This document shows positions 14,192-24,293 of a stretch of 64,000 nt of DNA, one piece after another. Location of the stretch: the NCBI GenBank assembly GCA_973895155.1, contig OZ316896.1:18910001-18974000 (forward strand), read 5' to 3'. Below the pieces are notes generated by a model. That model saw nothing but the letters and a program-made list of their open reading frames with translations. It searched no databases and was not told the DNA's origin. The position numbers and the translations under genes are program-made. The stretch comes from Marsupella aquatica. Its lineage: Eukaryota; Marchantiophyta. Every line of letters begins with the position of its first letter. Within the stretch, counting starts at the first letter, position 1.

Positions 14192-14300
14192 GTTCATTCA
14201 AATGGACCCGATGGCGAAGACAAGTGCGACTCATTTTGTAGAAGTTCATTACGGGCAGCTTCATTCAAGTGGACCCGAAGGCGAAGACAAGACAGTGCGA
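14192..14300. repeat. 68-bp imperfect tandem duplication
   Basis: Two imperfect units start at 14192 and 14260 (TTCATTCAARTGGACCCG followed by GGCGAAGACAAG). The array lies just upstream of the pseudogene promoter remnant. Confidence 0.6.
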
Positions 14301-15410
14301 ATCGCTTGGAAGACCTGTTCTCTGTACACAGACTGTAGCGGCCGAACTGTTAACACTCGTGCGATAGTGACGGAAGTTCTTGTGCCAGGATTGGCTATAC
14401 CTCACGGGGAGATAACTCTGGCGTTCGACTGGACTAACACTTTCGGATTGTAGTCTACAGTACAGGGATTTGTAGTCATTGTTGGTCCTTCGATCCGATG
14501 CCTGCGAGGAGCATAATTTCAACTCCGTATTTGTTTGGAGCTCGCTACTTTCATGGAATTGGGCCGTAGCTTGCCACTGGCCACTTTTTGGAGTATCTGT
14601 TGAAGCGAATCTGACGGCTCACAATAATCGCTGTCTTGGATCTGGTGCTCGCCGTTTGACACGCTACTGTAGTAGTTGCTGGACAAAACGGGTGCTTAAA
14701 AATGAATTTTCGCACTTCTTGCAAAGCAAAAGTTTGAAGCTTCGTTCGAAAAGGTATTTGGGTGTTAGGTACTAGTTAATTAAGTGCTTTTTCGTTTCAA
14801 GGCTGTTTCCTACTGTAGGATTTCAAATTTCTCAATGCCTCCAAAAGTTGCACAATTACATAGTCCATTGCTAGTGCGACTTCACCAGGTTATTGACAGA
14901 GGAGATAGCAGGGCTTAAATTACATGCCCGGATAGCAGGGTTTCAAATTTCATGCACATGCTTATAAATCTCCCTAAATTGAAGCAGCAAGTCCACTTTA
15001 ACTAGTTCATGAGATGAAGAAATTCATTCTCTTTGACCTCAAATACGAATGCTTTCTGAATCCAAGTGTACTCCCGAGTGTACTCTAATTTGCACCAAGT
15101 TGCATACGATCAATGAACTAAACAGCAAAATAATGTCTTGTCAGATCTAAAAGGGGGGAGTCCAATTCCGAAAGAAAACCTTAGGGCTCTTACAGATATG
15201 ACAAGATAATGTGTTCTCAAAAGACAGTAAGCTAAGCTCAAGACTGACATGTCTGGGAATTAAGAGACGACTAGTGCAGAGTTTGAACGCATGAAATCTT
15301 CAAATTTTTAAGTTGGTAGATGAATGCAAGACTCAAACGACCCATCTGTCCGGATTTAAGAGTCAATCGGCTCCTAAAGGAGTGGCCGATGACTTCATGC
15401 TATCCCTGGG

Positions 15411-15629
15411 GTGGGCACAACAAACCCCTTGTCCACCCCGGTTGAATACTCGTTTCATCAGACCAAGGCTCTTCAATTAAAACAAATTGTCATTCCTACC
15501 GTGTGTTTTGATAGGATGATGGAAGCGAACTATCCAGCAGAGAAATTTCATATTCAAAGGCTCGGTACGTTGCCTACTCCAAACCCTAAACCCAAGAACC
15601 TCCACGGACAGGTTTCATACATTCAGTAG
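15411..15629 (+). pseudogene. Gene fragment ending LHGQVSYIQ (family X)
   Basis: An open segment of 72 codons that I cannot identify. It is related to the 119-codon open segment at 59641-60000 (minus): both share TKALQLK/AKALQLN, an IVIP/FVIP word and a common C-terminus KPK(N/E)LHGQVSYI followed by a stop. The middle is shorter here, as if internally deleted. It lies convergent to and downstream of the type A gene at 16.5 kb, the same relative place as the 59.6-kb copy beside the 58.5-kb gene. Most likely a relic of a neighbouring gene carried along by duplication. Confidence 0.35.
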
Positions 15630-16029
15630 AGCTAGAGAAATCGATATTTTGGTCGGGTGATCTCACAAATATAGCCAGAACTGTCTAAAGAAGAGAAGAC
15701 AATTAAGTTGCCTGACCTATTAGCTCGACCTTAAGCAAGCAAGAAATGTTGTTTTGCTTCTTGAGTTACCGGGAACAAACAAATTGTGGGAGTGGGGTTC
15801 GGAGTACGAGCAGGGAAAATTATTCCGATGGTACAACTACATTTCTGGATTGTTCATTGCGAACATGAACAGCAGGGATTCAATTGCTTTACATGTTACT
15901 GCATTGTAATAGAAACACATTTTGGTCTCCACAATGGAATCTCACGGGCGAAAAATGTACGTTTCAGTACTCAGGACGAAATTTGGAATTTCGGAGACTT
16001 TATATCTTATAGTACAAATAACACTTTCA

Positions 16030-16085
16030 GGGCTCTGGGATGAGCCAAAGAATGGTATCAAAGAATTGCGCTCCGCAAAAGAGCG
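16030..16085 (-). other. Paired hairpin element downstream of the 16.5-kb gene
   Basis: First hairpin at 16030-16046: in gene sense a GGCTC/GAGCC stem with loop ATCCCA. Second hairpin at 16069-16085 (CGCTC/GAGCG stem). They are separated by CTTTGATACCATTCTTT-type sequence. The first hairpin lies about 453 nt past the stop codon. The same arrangement recurs beside the other type A copies. Confidence 0.6.
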
Positions 16086-16498
16086 TCACTGCCGAGACAT
16101 GTATGAGTCCAAGGACGAGACCTTCAACCTTGAGTGGCAATTTCTAATGATTGCTACAGTATAACTGTAAATCGATGCGGAGACTTATTGATGTCAAAGC
16201 TCTCAGTACTGCGCTTCGCCGAGCACCAGATGATAATATCGAATGCCGTCCAAGGATTTTATCATTTGCTGGACATGTCTTATGCCAGTACGCTGAGCAA
16301 TTCTCTCAATGTGATTTGATGCTGATGCAAGTGACATCATATGATTGAGTCCTTGACCAATTCAAAACCTTAGTTAAGGCGACTCGCTTGAACATAATCC
16401 ATTGTGATTGTCCCCGTATAGAAAGCTTAGCTCTAGCTTTCCGGTAACTTAAGCTGTACTTCTGGTGACAAGAACACCATGTAGAGTGGAGCACCTTC

Positions 16499-16735
16499 TT
16501 ACAACTGCTTCAAAACAAGAAGAGACAGCACGGAGAAAATCATCGGTGCTGCAATTGAGGAGAGCAAGCTACCAGCGCTGCCAGTCTGTGCTGGCGCTGG
16601 TGATGGAGCTAAACTTTCCGAAAGAAGAGTCCTGCTCGCTGCTGACACCAGGCTTTGGCTCTCCATCATTACCAGCATTACCATCACTACCAACACCACG
16701 CTGCTCGTCATCACGGAAGTCATGCTCAAAGCCAT
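16499..16735 (-). CDS. AG peptide, type A copy 1, 78 aa
   Basis: Predicted GPI-anchored arabinogalactan peptide of the cell wall and plasma membrane. Residues 1-33 form a signal peptide (long V/L/M-rich core, cleavage likely after VSAA), 34-42 a Ser/Leu linker, 43-50 the glycosylated core LAPSPAPAQ, 52-56 the small-residue omega region (GSAGS), and 57-78 a hydrophobic GPI tail ending VLKQL. Compared with sister copies it has T10 instead of R in the N-terminal region and S59 in place of P in the LLPSIAAP motif. Start context gaaATGGCt. Promoter elements lie at 16921-17022. Transcription should run leftward, with a paired hairpin about 450 nt beyond the stop. Confidence 0.88.
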   Translation of the reverse strand: MALSMTSVMTSSVVLVVMVMLVMMESQSLVSAASRTLLSESLAPSPAPAQTGSAGSLLSSIAAPMIFSVLSLLVLKQL

Positions 16736-16920
16736 TTCGATTCACAAGTCCACAAAATTGGCAGATGAAGTAATCGGAACGTACCTATGATACGATTTCA
16801 GACCGATTCTGAGATTTACTGTGTCCTTTGGATTCTAGTTCTTGCTACACCTCAGAAATTGAGGTTCGATGACGAGGGTGAACGCGAAGATTGGGTTGAT
16901 AGAACTGAGGCCCTCGTTTC

Positions 16921-17022
16921 GGGTTTTATTCATAAGATGAGTCGACTTGAACTGCGGTTGACACCATCTGGGTCAAAACGGAGAGACCGCCGTGTGGGGC
17001 CCGTGAGAAAAGCGAAACGCGT
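16921..17022 (-). promoter_or_regulatory. Shared promoter module of the 16.5-kb gene
   Basis: In gene sense: CGCG box ACGCGT (17017-17022), then GGCCCCAC (16994-17001, a match to the GGNCCCAC consensus known for class I TCP factors), then a TATA-like CTTATGAATAAAACCC (16921-16936). CGCG boxes are known CAMTA-type sites. Assignment to these factors is inference from the motifs alone; the conservation among paralogues is seen directly. Confidence 0.6.
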
Positions 17023-18058
17023 GCGAAGCTTTTTACCTTCCGAAAGTCATGTTCTTCCAGTGGTCCCGATTGCTGAGACGACTACCTCTCGTTGTGTCGA
17101 ACTTACGCTTCGGGCCCTCTTAGGCATGACGACCGCCAAACTGGTGACAGTAGTTGACACCTACCTGAACGTGCCATTAGTACTTTTTGCTGGGACGGGC
17201 TGTCTCTTACTTGGGCTGGGAGAGGAATCTGGCTTTCTCCTGGACACCTGGACGTACCTTCTCATTGTAACAGGACAGCAATGTACACAATCGATCTTTC
17301 TTTTGAGCTCGCAACTTTGATGTATTTGAGCAATTACAGATAAAACTTCGCGCACGTTGGCAAACTTTCGAATAATAATTGAAGCTACCTTATGTTATTT
17401 CTGTCTTGGATGCTGCGGAGGACATTTGACCTGCAGCTTTAAAGAACAGTGCCTTGAATGCCACTTCTTCGAATGTAAATAGACATGACGACAAAACAGA
17501 CCTTGCAAAAAAAAGGGATTCTCTACTATTCATCTTTATCAAATGATTTGCTCCCATTCAATCGTCCTGTTTTCTGACTGCACCGCAACTTTCAGGTGCC
17601 CCTACTTTCAGGTATGCCCCCAGTCACGGTCGAAGTGTTCACTCTAGACCCTGAAAGTAGCATTCCATTTGGACTAAATAGTTATAGATAACCTGAGTCA
17701 AAGGGTGCTGATGTTGACGGCCAATAGTAGAGTAGGTGCCTCATATCAAATTTCATTTGCTCTTGCACTCGGGTGTTCATTCTGGCTGTGCTTTTGTATT
17801 TGTATTTAATGAAAGCTGGCTTTGAAGGACTCCACGGGTAATGCCTATTGTAAACTAAGATATACTTTTGAGGTGCAAACGTTTCACAAGTATACAGTGA
17901 CGAATTAAGATGAGTTTGACTAAGAAAGATCAGGTGAAACTGATATCTCCACTTAAGTCACTTAAGTAGGATATCCTGATAAATGAAAGCAAGCAGTCAA
18001 GGCTATTAAGTAGTACATATGACGAACAAATTCATCCACTTTTCCGTCCACTTTGCCT

Positions 18059-18379
18059 CTAATGAAAAATGATTTTGAGATGCGAGCATGCACCAAGTTC
18101 CACACAACGCACGATCAACAAGCTGGCAACTCCGACATAAAACAAAAGCACGAAAGAGTGGAGTATGCTGACTATCTCGCTTTCCTTCTCAGTTGACGTC
18201 TGAGCTAATCCAATATTTTGATCGAGCTCATAAAGCAACCGGTGTTGAATTATTGTTGAATTACAGTTTTGTAAATTAAATGATCCCTCTCGGTGAAAAT
18301 CAGCTAGGAAATGCCGGCCTAATTCCGCCTTTTGATATGGAATCCTAACGGCCAACTGGGACGCGAGCGTACATAACAA
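18059..18379 (-). CDS. Unidentified small tail-anchored protein (family Y), 106 aa
   Basis: I do not recognise this protein. Its central part (about residues 20-75) aligns with an open segment at 35915-36139 downstream of another type B AG-peptide gene: the shared words are F(L/V)A(D/E)F near residue 26, YEL near 49, then IG.AQ.STE(K/R)E. Both are followed by a hydrophobic stretch (about residues 72-90 here) that could be a single membrane segment. The equivalent region at 30.55 kb is shifted by small indels. Conservation of amino acids across diverged DNA suggests past selection. It is on the same strand as the AG-peptide gene and about 1.2 kb downstream. It may be one exon of a larger gene or a relic; the start codon is uncertain. 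Confidence 0.35.
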   Translation of the reverse strand: MLCTLASQLAVRIPYQKAELGRHFLADFHREGSFNLQNCNSTIIQHRLLYELDQNIGLAQTSTEKESEIVSILHSFVLLFYVGVASLLIVRCVELGACSHLKIIFH

Positions 18380-19557
18380 CTAAGTGTTACAATTCTCCTG
18401 AGAGATTATGGGGTATGTAGAGATTTCCCAATGAATTCATTCCCTGCATCGTAGATAATCAGACCAGGTCTTCGTTTGGCCCTTTTGGTAAATAAGCTTA
18501 GAGTGGACTTTAAGAAGGGCCCTCAAATGAATCTTAGTAACAAACGGAATTCTGTGGCAGGATTGGGACTTCTCGGATCTTGCAGTATTTTTGTAGCGAC
18601 CCAGAATCTAATTATCAAGTTTGAAAGGCTCGGGTTGCAACACTTCTGACGCACTAGACATTATGCCCCCGCTTGTTGAGCGTTCTGCGTTTGAGAAAGT
18701 ACCTTCGTAACTACCTGAATTTAACGTCTGCGTGTATTTTTCGTAATAAATCGACCCAGGCACGCACGAGGAAATGTTCGAAACCATCACCAGAACAGAG
18801 GAGAGAGTGCAATTATGATATTCTTAGTACGCTTATAGCTTAGTGACCATGTAAGGTTGAGACAAGACTAGCCAGCACATCTTTTTGCTTCCACTTAGAA
18901 AGAAACAAATGTCACTGGCGATGTCATACTTTCTGAGCTCTCTTTCAGAAGCATTGTGCACTGACTCAAGAAGAATGGAGAATTCCTGTCAGTATATATT
19001 GTATAATATATTGTATATATAGAATCACAGTATATATTGTACAACGCACTGTACAAAATTTTAGGATTTTAGGACTCTGATTAGAGCAAAGAATGGTTGG
19101 TATAAAAAATGGTACACAAAAAAATTGCCCATCTCCTTGAGTATGGGCGTATCTAGGTGTACTCCATACTCCTAGATCAAGGTGTATACTCCTTGCCTTG
19201 AGGCGCTTGTATTTCCATATCCTATTAGTGACTACAAAATTTCAAAAATCTTTTCTTTCTTCGTGAATTGCTCGGCAGAGCTCTATTGCGCTTATTCAAC
19301 CGATTACTACAGAATATGCGGTGAAGAATCTATCCGATGAACCACGCAAAGTCTCCTTTCGGCTGAGCTTAGAGATGTCGAAGGACGCATTTATTTGATC
19401 AATTTCAAAACGTTTGGGCTGCATATTCGCTTGTAAACCCTCGTGCTATTCCTCCTATTGAAAGCTCAGAGCTGGCGTCTCAGTAACTTAGATTGACTGG
19501 TTTTACTCATAAGAATCCGATGTTGATGGAATTTCTCCAATTGTGGCGGAATGATGC

Positions 19558-19794
19558 TTACAAACGCTTCAAAGCAAGGAGCGTCAGCGCAGCGAAAGCC
19601 ATCTGTGCTGCAATTGAGGGTAGTAAGCTACCAGAGCTGCCAGTAGATGCAGGGCTGGGTGCAGGGGCCAAATGTTCCGAAAGGGGAGACCTGCTCGCTG
19701 CCGATACGAAGCCTTGACTCTCCACAATCACCACCAACACCATCACCACCAACACTACGGTGCTCCTCATCAAGGCACTCAAGCTCAAAGCCAT
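19558..19794 (-). CDS. AG peptide, type B copy 1, 78 aa
   Basis: Predicted GPI-anchored arabinogalactan peptide. Signal peptide at residues 1-33 (MALSLSALMRST then a V/L-rich core, ESQGFVSAA at its end), core LAPAPSPAS at about 43-51, small residues TGSSGS at the omega region, and a hydrophobic tail ending ALKRL. A longer frame opens upstream (from 19881), but I take the start at 19794 because it gives the same 78 residues as all sister genes and matches the ATGGCTTTG start shared by them. An ATGGCA two codons earlier is in frame and could also be used. Q64 replaces the usual P of SIAAPM. TATA box at 20001-20012. Confidence 0.86.
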   Translation of the reverse strand: MALSLSALMRSTVVLVVMVLVVIVESQGFVSAASRSPLSEHLAPAPSPASTGSSGSLLPSIAAQMAFAALTLLALKRL

Positions 19795-20000
19795 TGCCAT
19801 ATGCTCTTCCACGAAGTCCCGCAAATTAAATACGAATTCGAATTGGAAACTTAATATATTCCTCCTTCTGATCGATTCCAAGACTTTTCCTGACCTTTGA
19901 GCGGCAAATCGTTCTTAGTAATCAAGACCTGTTGGAAATTATTTTGTCGTAATTGAACGAGCAGACAGGAATGATTGATAGAAAATGAAGGCCTCATGTC

Positions 20001-20076
20001 GGGTTTTATATGTGGAGCGCACACAAACGACCATCATTCTGGAGGGTGAGACACAATGAGCGTGTCGTGCGGGGCC
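20001..20076 (-). promoter_or_regulatory. Promoter of the 19.6-kb gene
   Basis: In gene sense: GGCCCCGC (20069-20076), a one-mismatch version of the GGNCCCAC site found in the sister promoters, then CATATAAAACCC (20001-20012). Spacing is about 60 nt, as in the others. The mismatch may weaken the upstream site in this copy. Confidence 0.5.
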
Positions 20077-20603
20077 GCATGGACAGCTGAATGCTTGCGA
20101 GGTCTGATTGTCGAAGGCATGTTCGATGAATGGGGTCCGCCAGCCAGGAATGTTTTACTTGAACTGTTCGCGTGCCCATCGCAAATTGGTGGAAGTCTTG
20201 GAAGTCTTCCTGTAGTCGGGTGATCACACAGATACAGCCGCGATTGTTATCAAAAGAAGACGAGACAAAAAGTTCGCCTGACCTATTAGCAAGCAAGAAA
20301 TGTTGTTTTGCTTTTTGAGTTACGGGAAATGAACAAATGCTGAGAGTATGACAAGGAAGAATTGTTTCGATGGTGCAACTTCATTTCTAGGTTGTTCCAT
20401 TCCAAACTTGAAGAACAGGGATCAATTATAATTCAATTCGATTGACATTTTACTTCAAGGTAATAGAAACACCTTTCGGGGATCTCACGGGCTCGGGACC
20501 AACTTGAAACCTTGAGATAGCATTTGCTCATGATGAAACGAAAATTTGAAATCGTGTCGTCGGCGACTTTATATCTTAGTTTATAGCACAACAAACACTT
20601 TTA

Positions 20604-20658
20604 GGGCTCTGGGATGAGCCAAAGAATGGATCAAAGAATTGCGCTCTGCAAAAGAGCG
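20604..20658 (-). other. Paired hairpin element downstream of the 21.1-kb gene
   Basis: Hairpin 1 (20604-20620): GGCTC/GAGCC stem with loop ATCCCA in gene sense. Hairpin 2 (20642-20658): a fully paired CGCTCT/AGAGCG stem. The first lies about 495 nt past the stop codon. Confidence 0.6.
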
Positions 20659-21114
20659 TCACTGCCGAGACTGATTGTAAGGACCAAACCTTCAACCTCG
20701 AGTGGCAGTTCCTAAATTACGTCTAATGAATAATGGTAAATCGATGCGGAGACTGTCATTGATGCCAAAGCTCTCACTACTGCGATTCGCCGAGCACCGG
20801 GTCAAAACTATCGAATCGAATGCCGTTATAAAAATCCATCATTTGCTGGACATCTCTATCATGTCAATACGCCGAGCAGTACTCTCAATGTGATTTGATG
20901 CTGATACAAGTTGACATCATATGATTCAGTACTTGACCAATTCGAAACCTTGGGGCGACTTACTCGCTTGTACATAATCCATTAATTTTGATGGTCCCCG
21001 TCGGTGTTGAAGATTAGCTCTAGCTTCCCCGTGACTACAGCCGAACTTCTGGTGATAAGGTGTTCTGTATCGTGCTCGACATCGAACACCAATCATGTGG
21101 AACGGAGCACCTTC

Positions 21115-21351
21115 TTACAGCTGCTTCAAAACAAGAAGAGACAGCACGGAAAAAATCATGGGTGCTGCGATTGAGGGTAGCAAGCTACCAGCGCTGCCAG
21201 TCTGTGCAGGCGCTGGTGATGGAGCTAAACTTTCCGAAAGTAGAGTCCTGCTCGCTGCTGACCCTAGACTTTGGCTCTCCATCATCACCAGCATTACCAT
21301 CACCACCAACGCTACGCTGCTCCTCATCACGGAAGTCATGCTCAAAGCCAT
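21115..21351 (-). CDS. AG peptide, type A copy 2, 78 aa
   Basis: Predicted GPI-anchored arabinogalactan peptide with the type A plan: signal peptide 1-33, core LAPSPAPAQ at 42-50, omega region TGSAGS at 51-56, tail LLPSIAAPM to VLKQL. G30 replaces V just before the predicted cleavage site (SLGSAA), which should still permit cleavage. The frame is intact from a gaaATGGCt start. It lies on the same strand as its neighbours at 16.5 and 19.6 kb, and has its own promoter module at 21534-21637, so the genes are separate transcription units. Confidence 0.88.
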   Translation of the reverse strand: MALSMTSVMRSSVALVVMVMLVMMESQSLGSAASRTLLSESLAPSPAPAQTGSAGSLLPSIAAPMIFSVLSLLVLKQL

Positions 21352-21533
21352 TTCGATTCAGAAGTACACAAAATCCGCAAAAACATTAGGAACCTGTGAT
21401 ACGATTTCACACAAATTCTGACACAGATTCTTTCACTTCGCTGAATTGCTGCTTCCTGCTAGAAGTGAAGAATTGAAGCTTGATAAATAGAGCGAACGAG
21501 ACAATTGGATTGATCCAATAGAGGCCCTCGTTT

Positions 21534-21637
21534 GGGGTTTTATGCATAAGATGCGTACGACTTGAACGGCACTTGACACTACCTGGCTCAAAAAAGAGAG
21601 CACGCCGTGTGGGTCCCCGAAGCACAACGAAACGCGT
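21534..21637 (-). promoter_or_regulatory. Shared promoter module of the 21.1-kb gene
   Basis: In gene sense: ACGCGT (21632-21637), GGACCCAC (21609-21616), then TATA-like CTTATGCATAAAACCC (21534-21549). Order and spacing match the sister genes. Confidence 0.6.
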
Positions 21638-22019
21638 TCGAGCTGATACTCCTTACTCAAAAGTGGATCCGATTGATTGGTAAGACAGGTACTACTCGTT
21701 CTGTCGAACCTTCTCTTCCTGTCATCATTCTATTGTATGTCGGCTGCCAAACTGTTGACAGAAGGTTTTTTCTGCATTTAAACATCCAATTGAAATCTAT
21801 TCAAATAGACAAAATACTGTAGTTGACATCAATCGATCGTGCCTGTAGTACTTTGCGCTTAGACCAGTTGTCCCTTGCTGAGATGGGAAAGAATTCCAGA
21901 ATTCCGGCTTTATGCGACAGACCTGGACTTTTTTATTTTAAAAACTACTACACCAAACCTTGCGCCACTTTGGCAAACTTTTCTAGCCTTGAAAGAACCA
22001 CTGTGTGAGGGTGGGACGG

Positions 22020-23320
22020 GTTTTGTGGGTAGTGGAGGGGAGTTATGATTATCTTCTTGGCCATTGGAGGTTGTCCAAATTGAGTTCCTGATCAAATCTT
22101 CTCTCCCTCCTGGTGCGGGTCTCTCCCTCCTGGTGCGGGTCTGTCGCAAGTGAGTTCCCTACAATGAATGTATGTCAGTATTTGGGAGACTATATTTCTG
22201 ATCTATAAACCAAATGATTTGAATTACATGTGTCTTGGTTTATGTTCTGGTTGTATGGTTGACATAGATTTAACACGCGGTCTAAGAGTCCTTCCTAATT
22301 TTGGATCAAGACTTAGAAAGAAACCAGTTAAATTTCATTCAAAAGGCCAGCATACAAGGGGGGTCAGCAAAGGTGATGGAGCCCAAAACATGGGGAGGCC
22401 GGCACCAGGAGAGAAGTAGGTCTAAAAGAAAGGAAGCTGAACCAGAAATTTAACTAATGCAGCAGGAGCGGCAGAACTCTGAAAGACAGGCCAGTGAAGA
22501 GGGAAGGCCAGTGAAGAGGGACCAGCGGGGTGGGTCTCTGATAGTATGCAATACTATCTTTAAGTCTAGACTGCAGTGTAACTTGAACCCCTGAAACTAA
22601 AGAGCACTTTGGCAAACTTTTCTGACAAATATTGTAAGTATCATAACTATTACTATGTCCATCATGGATCTAATACTGAAGGCTCTCAATGGGCCCTGCT
22701 TGTAAACCAAAAACTGTCCAAAAGGGTGCCTCGGCTGTTGCTAAAAGGGTGCCTAGAGCAAAAGCAACTTGACCACATAGACTAATGATGTGGGTGTTGA
22801 CCATCCAAACGAGAGTGAAAATAAGTAAAGGTCTCTGGTAGGAACTGCAAGCAAAACAGTAAAATGTGCAATAGCAAAAAGAGTGTGACTCAAAGGACCT
22901 CCCTCATATGTACACTGCCAAATTATTATTATATATATATAATTCTTGTAGAGGTGTGATGACTACATAAAAAGAGAGTGTCACCTAAACATGTATAACA
23001 CCTATGAATGGGTTGGATGTCTAAATCTGTGAAATGTGATTCCTTGTGAGAATTTGTTGAACCCATTGAGACATCCATCTAAAGTACAATCAAATTACGG
23101 TGTGTATTGAGGGTTGGTCTAATACCCACAATGACTCTCCCTAAACTCCTATTTCAAAGTAATGTGGAGAAAGATGGAAGCTCATAAAGATACTATGACG
23201 AGGGTGTTTGAAACATATTAAGATGTAGAAAAGTTTCTCCAATAGAAGTCTTAGCCATGACTAGTAAGCAAGATGTACCCAAAACTGAGGTATTTGAGTT
23301 GACAAATGCCATGCTGGAAT
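22020..23320. other. Gene-free stretch with short tandem duplications
   Basis: No gene seen. Contains an exact 20-bp tandem duplication (22101-22140) and a duplicated GGCCAGTGAAGAGGGA (22489-22519). The rest is AT-rich without long frames. Confidence 0.5.
22101..22140. repeat. 20-bp exact tandem duplication
   Basis: Two identical adjacent 20-bp units beginning CTCTCCCTCC. Confidence 0.85.
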
Positions 23321-23325
23321 GTAAT

Positions 23326-23387
23326 GGCAAAAGGAAATGGAAGTGTTAACCTAATTGAGGGCAAAAGGAGATAGAAGTGTTAACCTC
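23326..23387. repeat. Imperfect tandem duplication
   Basis: GGCAAAAGGARATRGAAGTG followed by TTAACCT occurs twice with a period near 35 bp, just left of the MITE-like element. Confidence 0.7.
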
Positions 23388-23397
23388 GTCTCCAGCA

Positions 23398-23557
23398 ATA
23401 GGGCATCTCAAACCTTGGAGTTGCAGGGAAAAAACGATGCCCGGACCTATCAGTTTCGATCACGGTTCAGCAATGTGTGGACACGGATTTTTGTGTCCGC
23501 CACTTTTTTCCCAGGAATCGGTCACTGTCAAGCAATGCCATGTTTGAGACACCCTAA
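23398..23557. mobile_element. MITE-like inverted repeat (PIF/Harbinger-like ends)
   Basis: The left end TAGGGCATCTCAAAC and the complement of the right end TAGGGTGTCTCAAAC form imperfect terminal inverted repeats of about 23 bp around a 110-bp middle. Ends of this kind (GGG...TCTCAAAC) resemble those of some plant PIF/Harbinger MITEs. Flanking triplets (ATA left, TAA right) are not an exact 3-bp target duplication. A further related end (complement TAGGGGGTCTCAAG) lies at about 23598-23613, so nested copies are possible. Confidence 0.45.
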
Positions 23558-24111
23558 TGGTAACCTCCCGGGAACACCTCATACTGCCCTATACTTGAGA
23601 CCCCCTAATATGTAAACAGAATGTGTAGAAGTTGAGTATCCTGACCGTTACGCTTCCCCTTTCAGTTGAGATCTGAGAGCCGTATTCCATCAGCCCTCGA
23701 TGGTTGGCATCCACGATCACCCTCAAACCTCCGCCCTTCTTGGAAACAATCACAGCCGTTCACGACTTCAGGGTGGCCCCCAAGTTCAACTTCGGGGTGG
23801 AAGGCTCATCGGGCCTTCCACTCTGCTTTGACGGCCCTCGTGATGACTGGTTCCGACGGTGAACGGGTGTTCTGACCGTCAATAGCCGTTTTGCAGTCGG
23901 TTGCAGTCGGTCATATCGATGACGACATTCGGGGTCATGACGGGTTTTCCTGATGGAGCAGGCTGACATTACATGGCGCTAGCGCCCCTTTTTGCTGATC
24001 AATCTCTCAAACATGGAGAATACGTCTTGGAATTCCTGCCCGTTTGCGCATCATCTTCGTCGCTGCGCTCAACTTGGATGCAAGGAAAAGTTTACCAAAT
24101 TCACTAGCCCT

Positions 24112-24219
24112 CGGTGAGCTTCACTTTGTATTGGAAATTTTGTGAATTGCTTGTTTTCATTGGGAACCGATTCTTGTGCTAACCGTTGGGAATTGATGTC
24201 ATTCGTCTTCTTTTCAGAG
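24112..24219 (+). other. Possible 5' leader intron of the Myb-like gene
   Basis: CCTCGgtgagc near 24111 and a polypyrimidine-TTTTCAG ending at about 24219 look like a donor and acceptor. Splicing would join leader sequence ahead of the start at 24294. This is motif-based only. Confidence 0.3.
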
Positions 24220-24293
24220 AAACTTGTGAGCATTCAACTCTGCGATCACACTCCTCCCCGAGCTCATCTGTCAAATCAAGCTTCTCAGGTATA

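Larger units (their letters stand above)
15400..17340 (-). repeat. Duplicated block A1 (type A AG-peptide unit)
   Basis: Homologous, in inverted or direct orientation, to the blocks around 21.1, 38.5, 42.5 and 58.5 kb. Shared landmarks in AG-peptide sense are the CGCG box, GGCCCCAC site, TATA-like box, gene, a segment reading GGTGCTCGGCGAAGCGCAG, and the fixed-stem hairpin. The far end carries a fragment whose complement encodes LHGQVSYI. In its promoter (CTTTTCTCACGGGCCCC-like) and its downstream AATGATAAAAT word it resembles block A4 more than A2 or A3. Confidence 0.75.
18060..20216 (-). repeat. Duplicated block B1 (type B AG-peptide unit)
   Basis: Homologous to blocks at 30.53-32.47 kb (same strand) and 34.13-36.0 kb (opposite strand). 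In gene sense it contains an upstream segment with GGAAGACTTCCA, the TATA box, the gene, a decayed copy of the fixed-stem hairpin (about 19070-19086), a segment reading GAATTCTCCATTCTTCTTGA, and a small tail-anchored protein frame at the far end. Block A2 begins directly at the upstream junction, near 20216. Confidence 0.75.
20217..21800 (-). repeat. Duplicated block A2 (type A AG-peptide unit)
   Basis: Close in layout to A1; homology at its downstream end runs through GTCGGGTGATC and AGCAAGCAAGAAATG, then stops abruptly at the B1 upstream segment near 20216. Promoter wording (GTGCTTC before the GGNCCCAC site) is shared with A3 rather than with A1 or A4. Confidence 0.75.

Noticed and set aside
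16465-16773. Open frames antisense to each AG-peptide gene (also at 21060-21389, 34572-34847, 38410-38733, 42499-42816, 58473-58736)
   Set aside because: They recur only because the sense genes are conserved. Their peptides are Ser/Arg-rich without signal, domain or length conservation, so I treat them as shadows.
16787-17320. 177-codon plus-strand frame
   Set aside because: It runs antisense through the promoter of the 16.5-kb gene. The homologous promoter DNA of sister copies does not keep it open.
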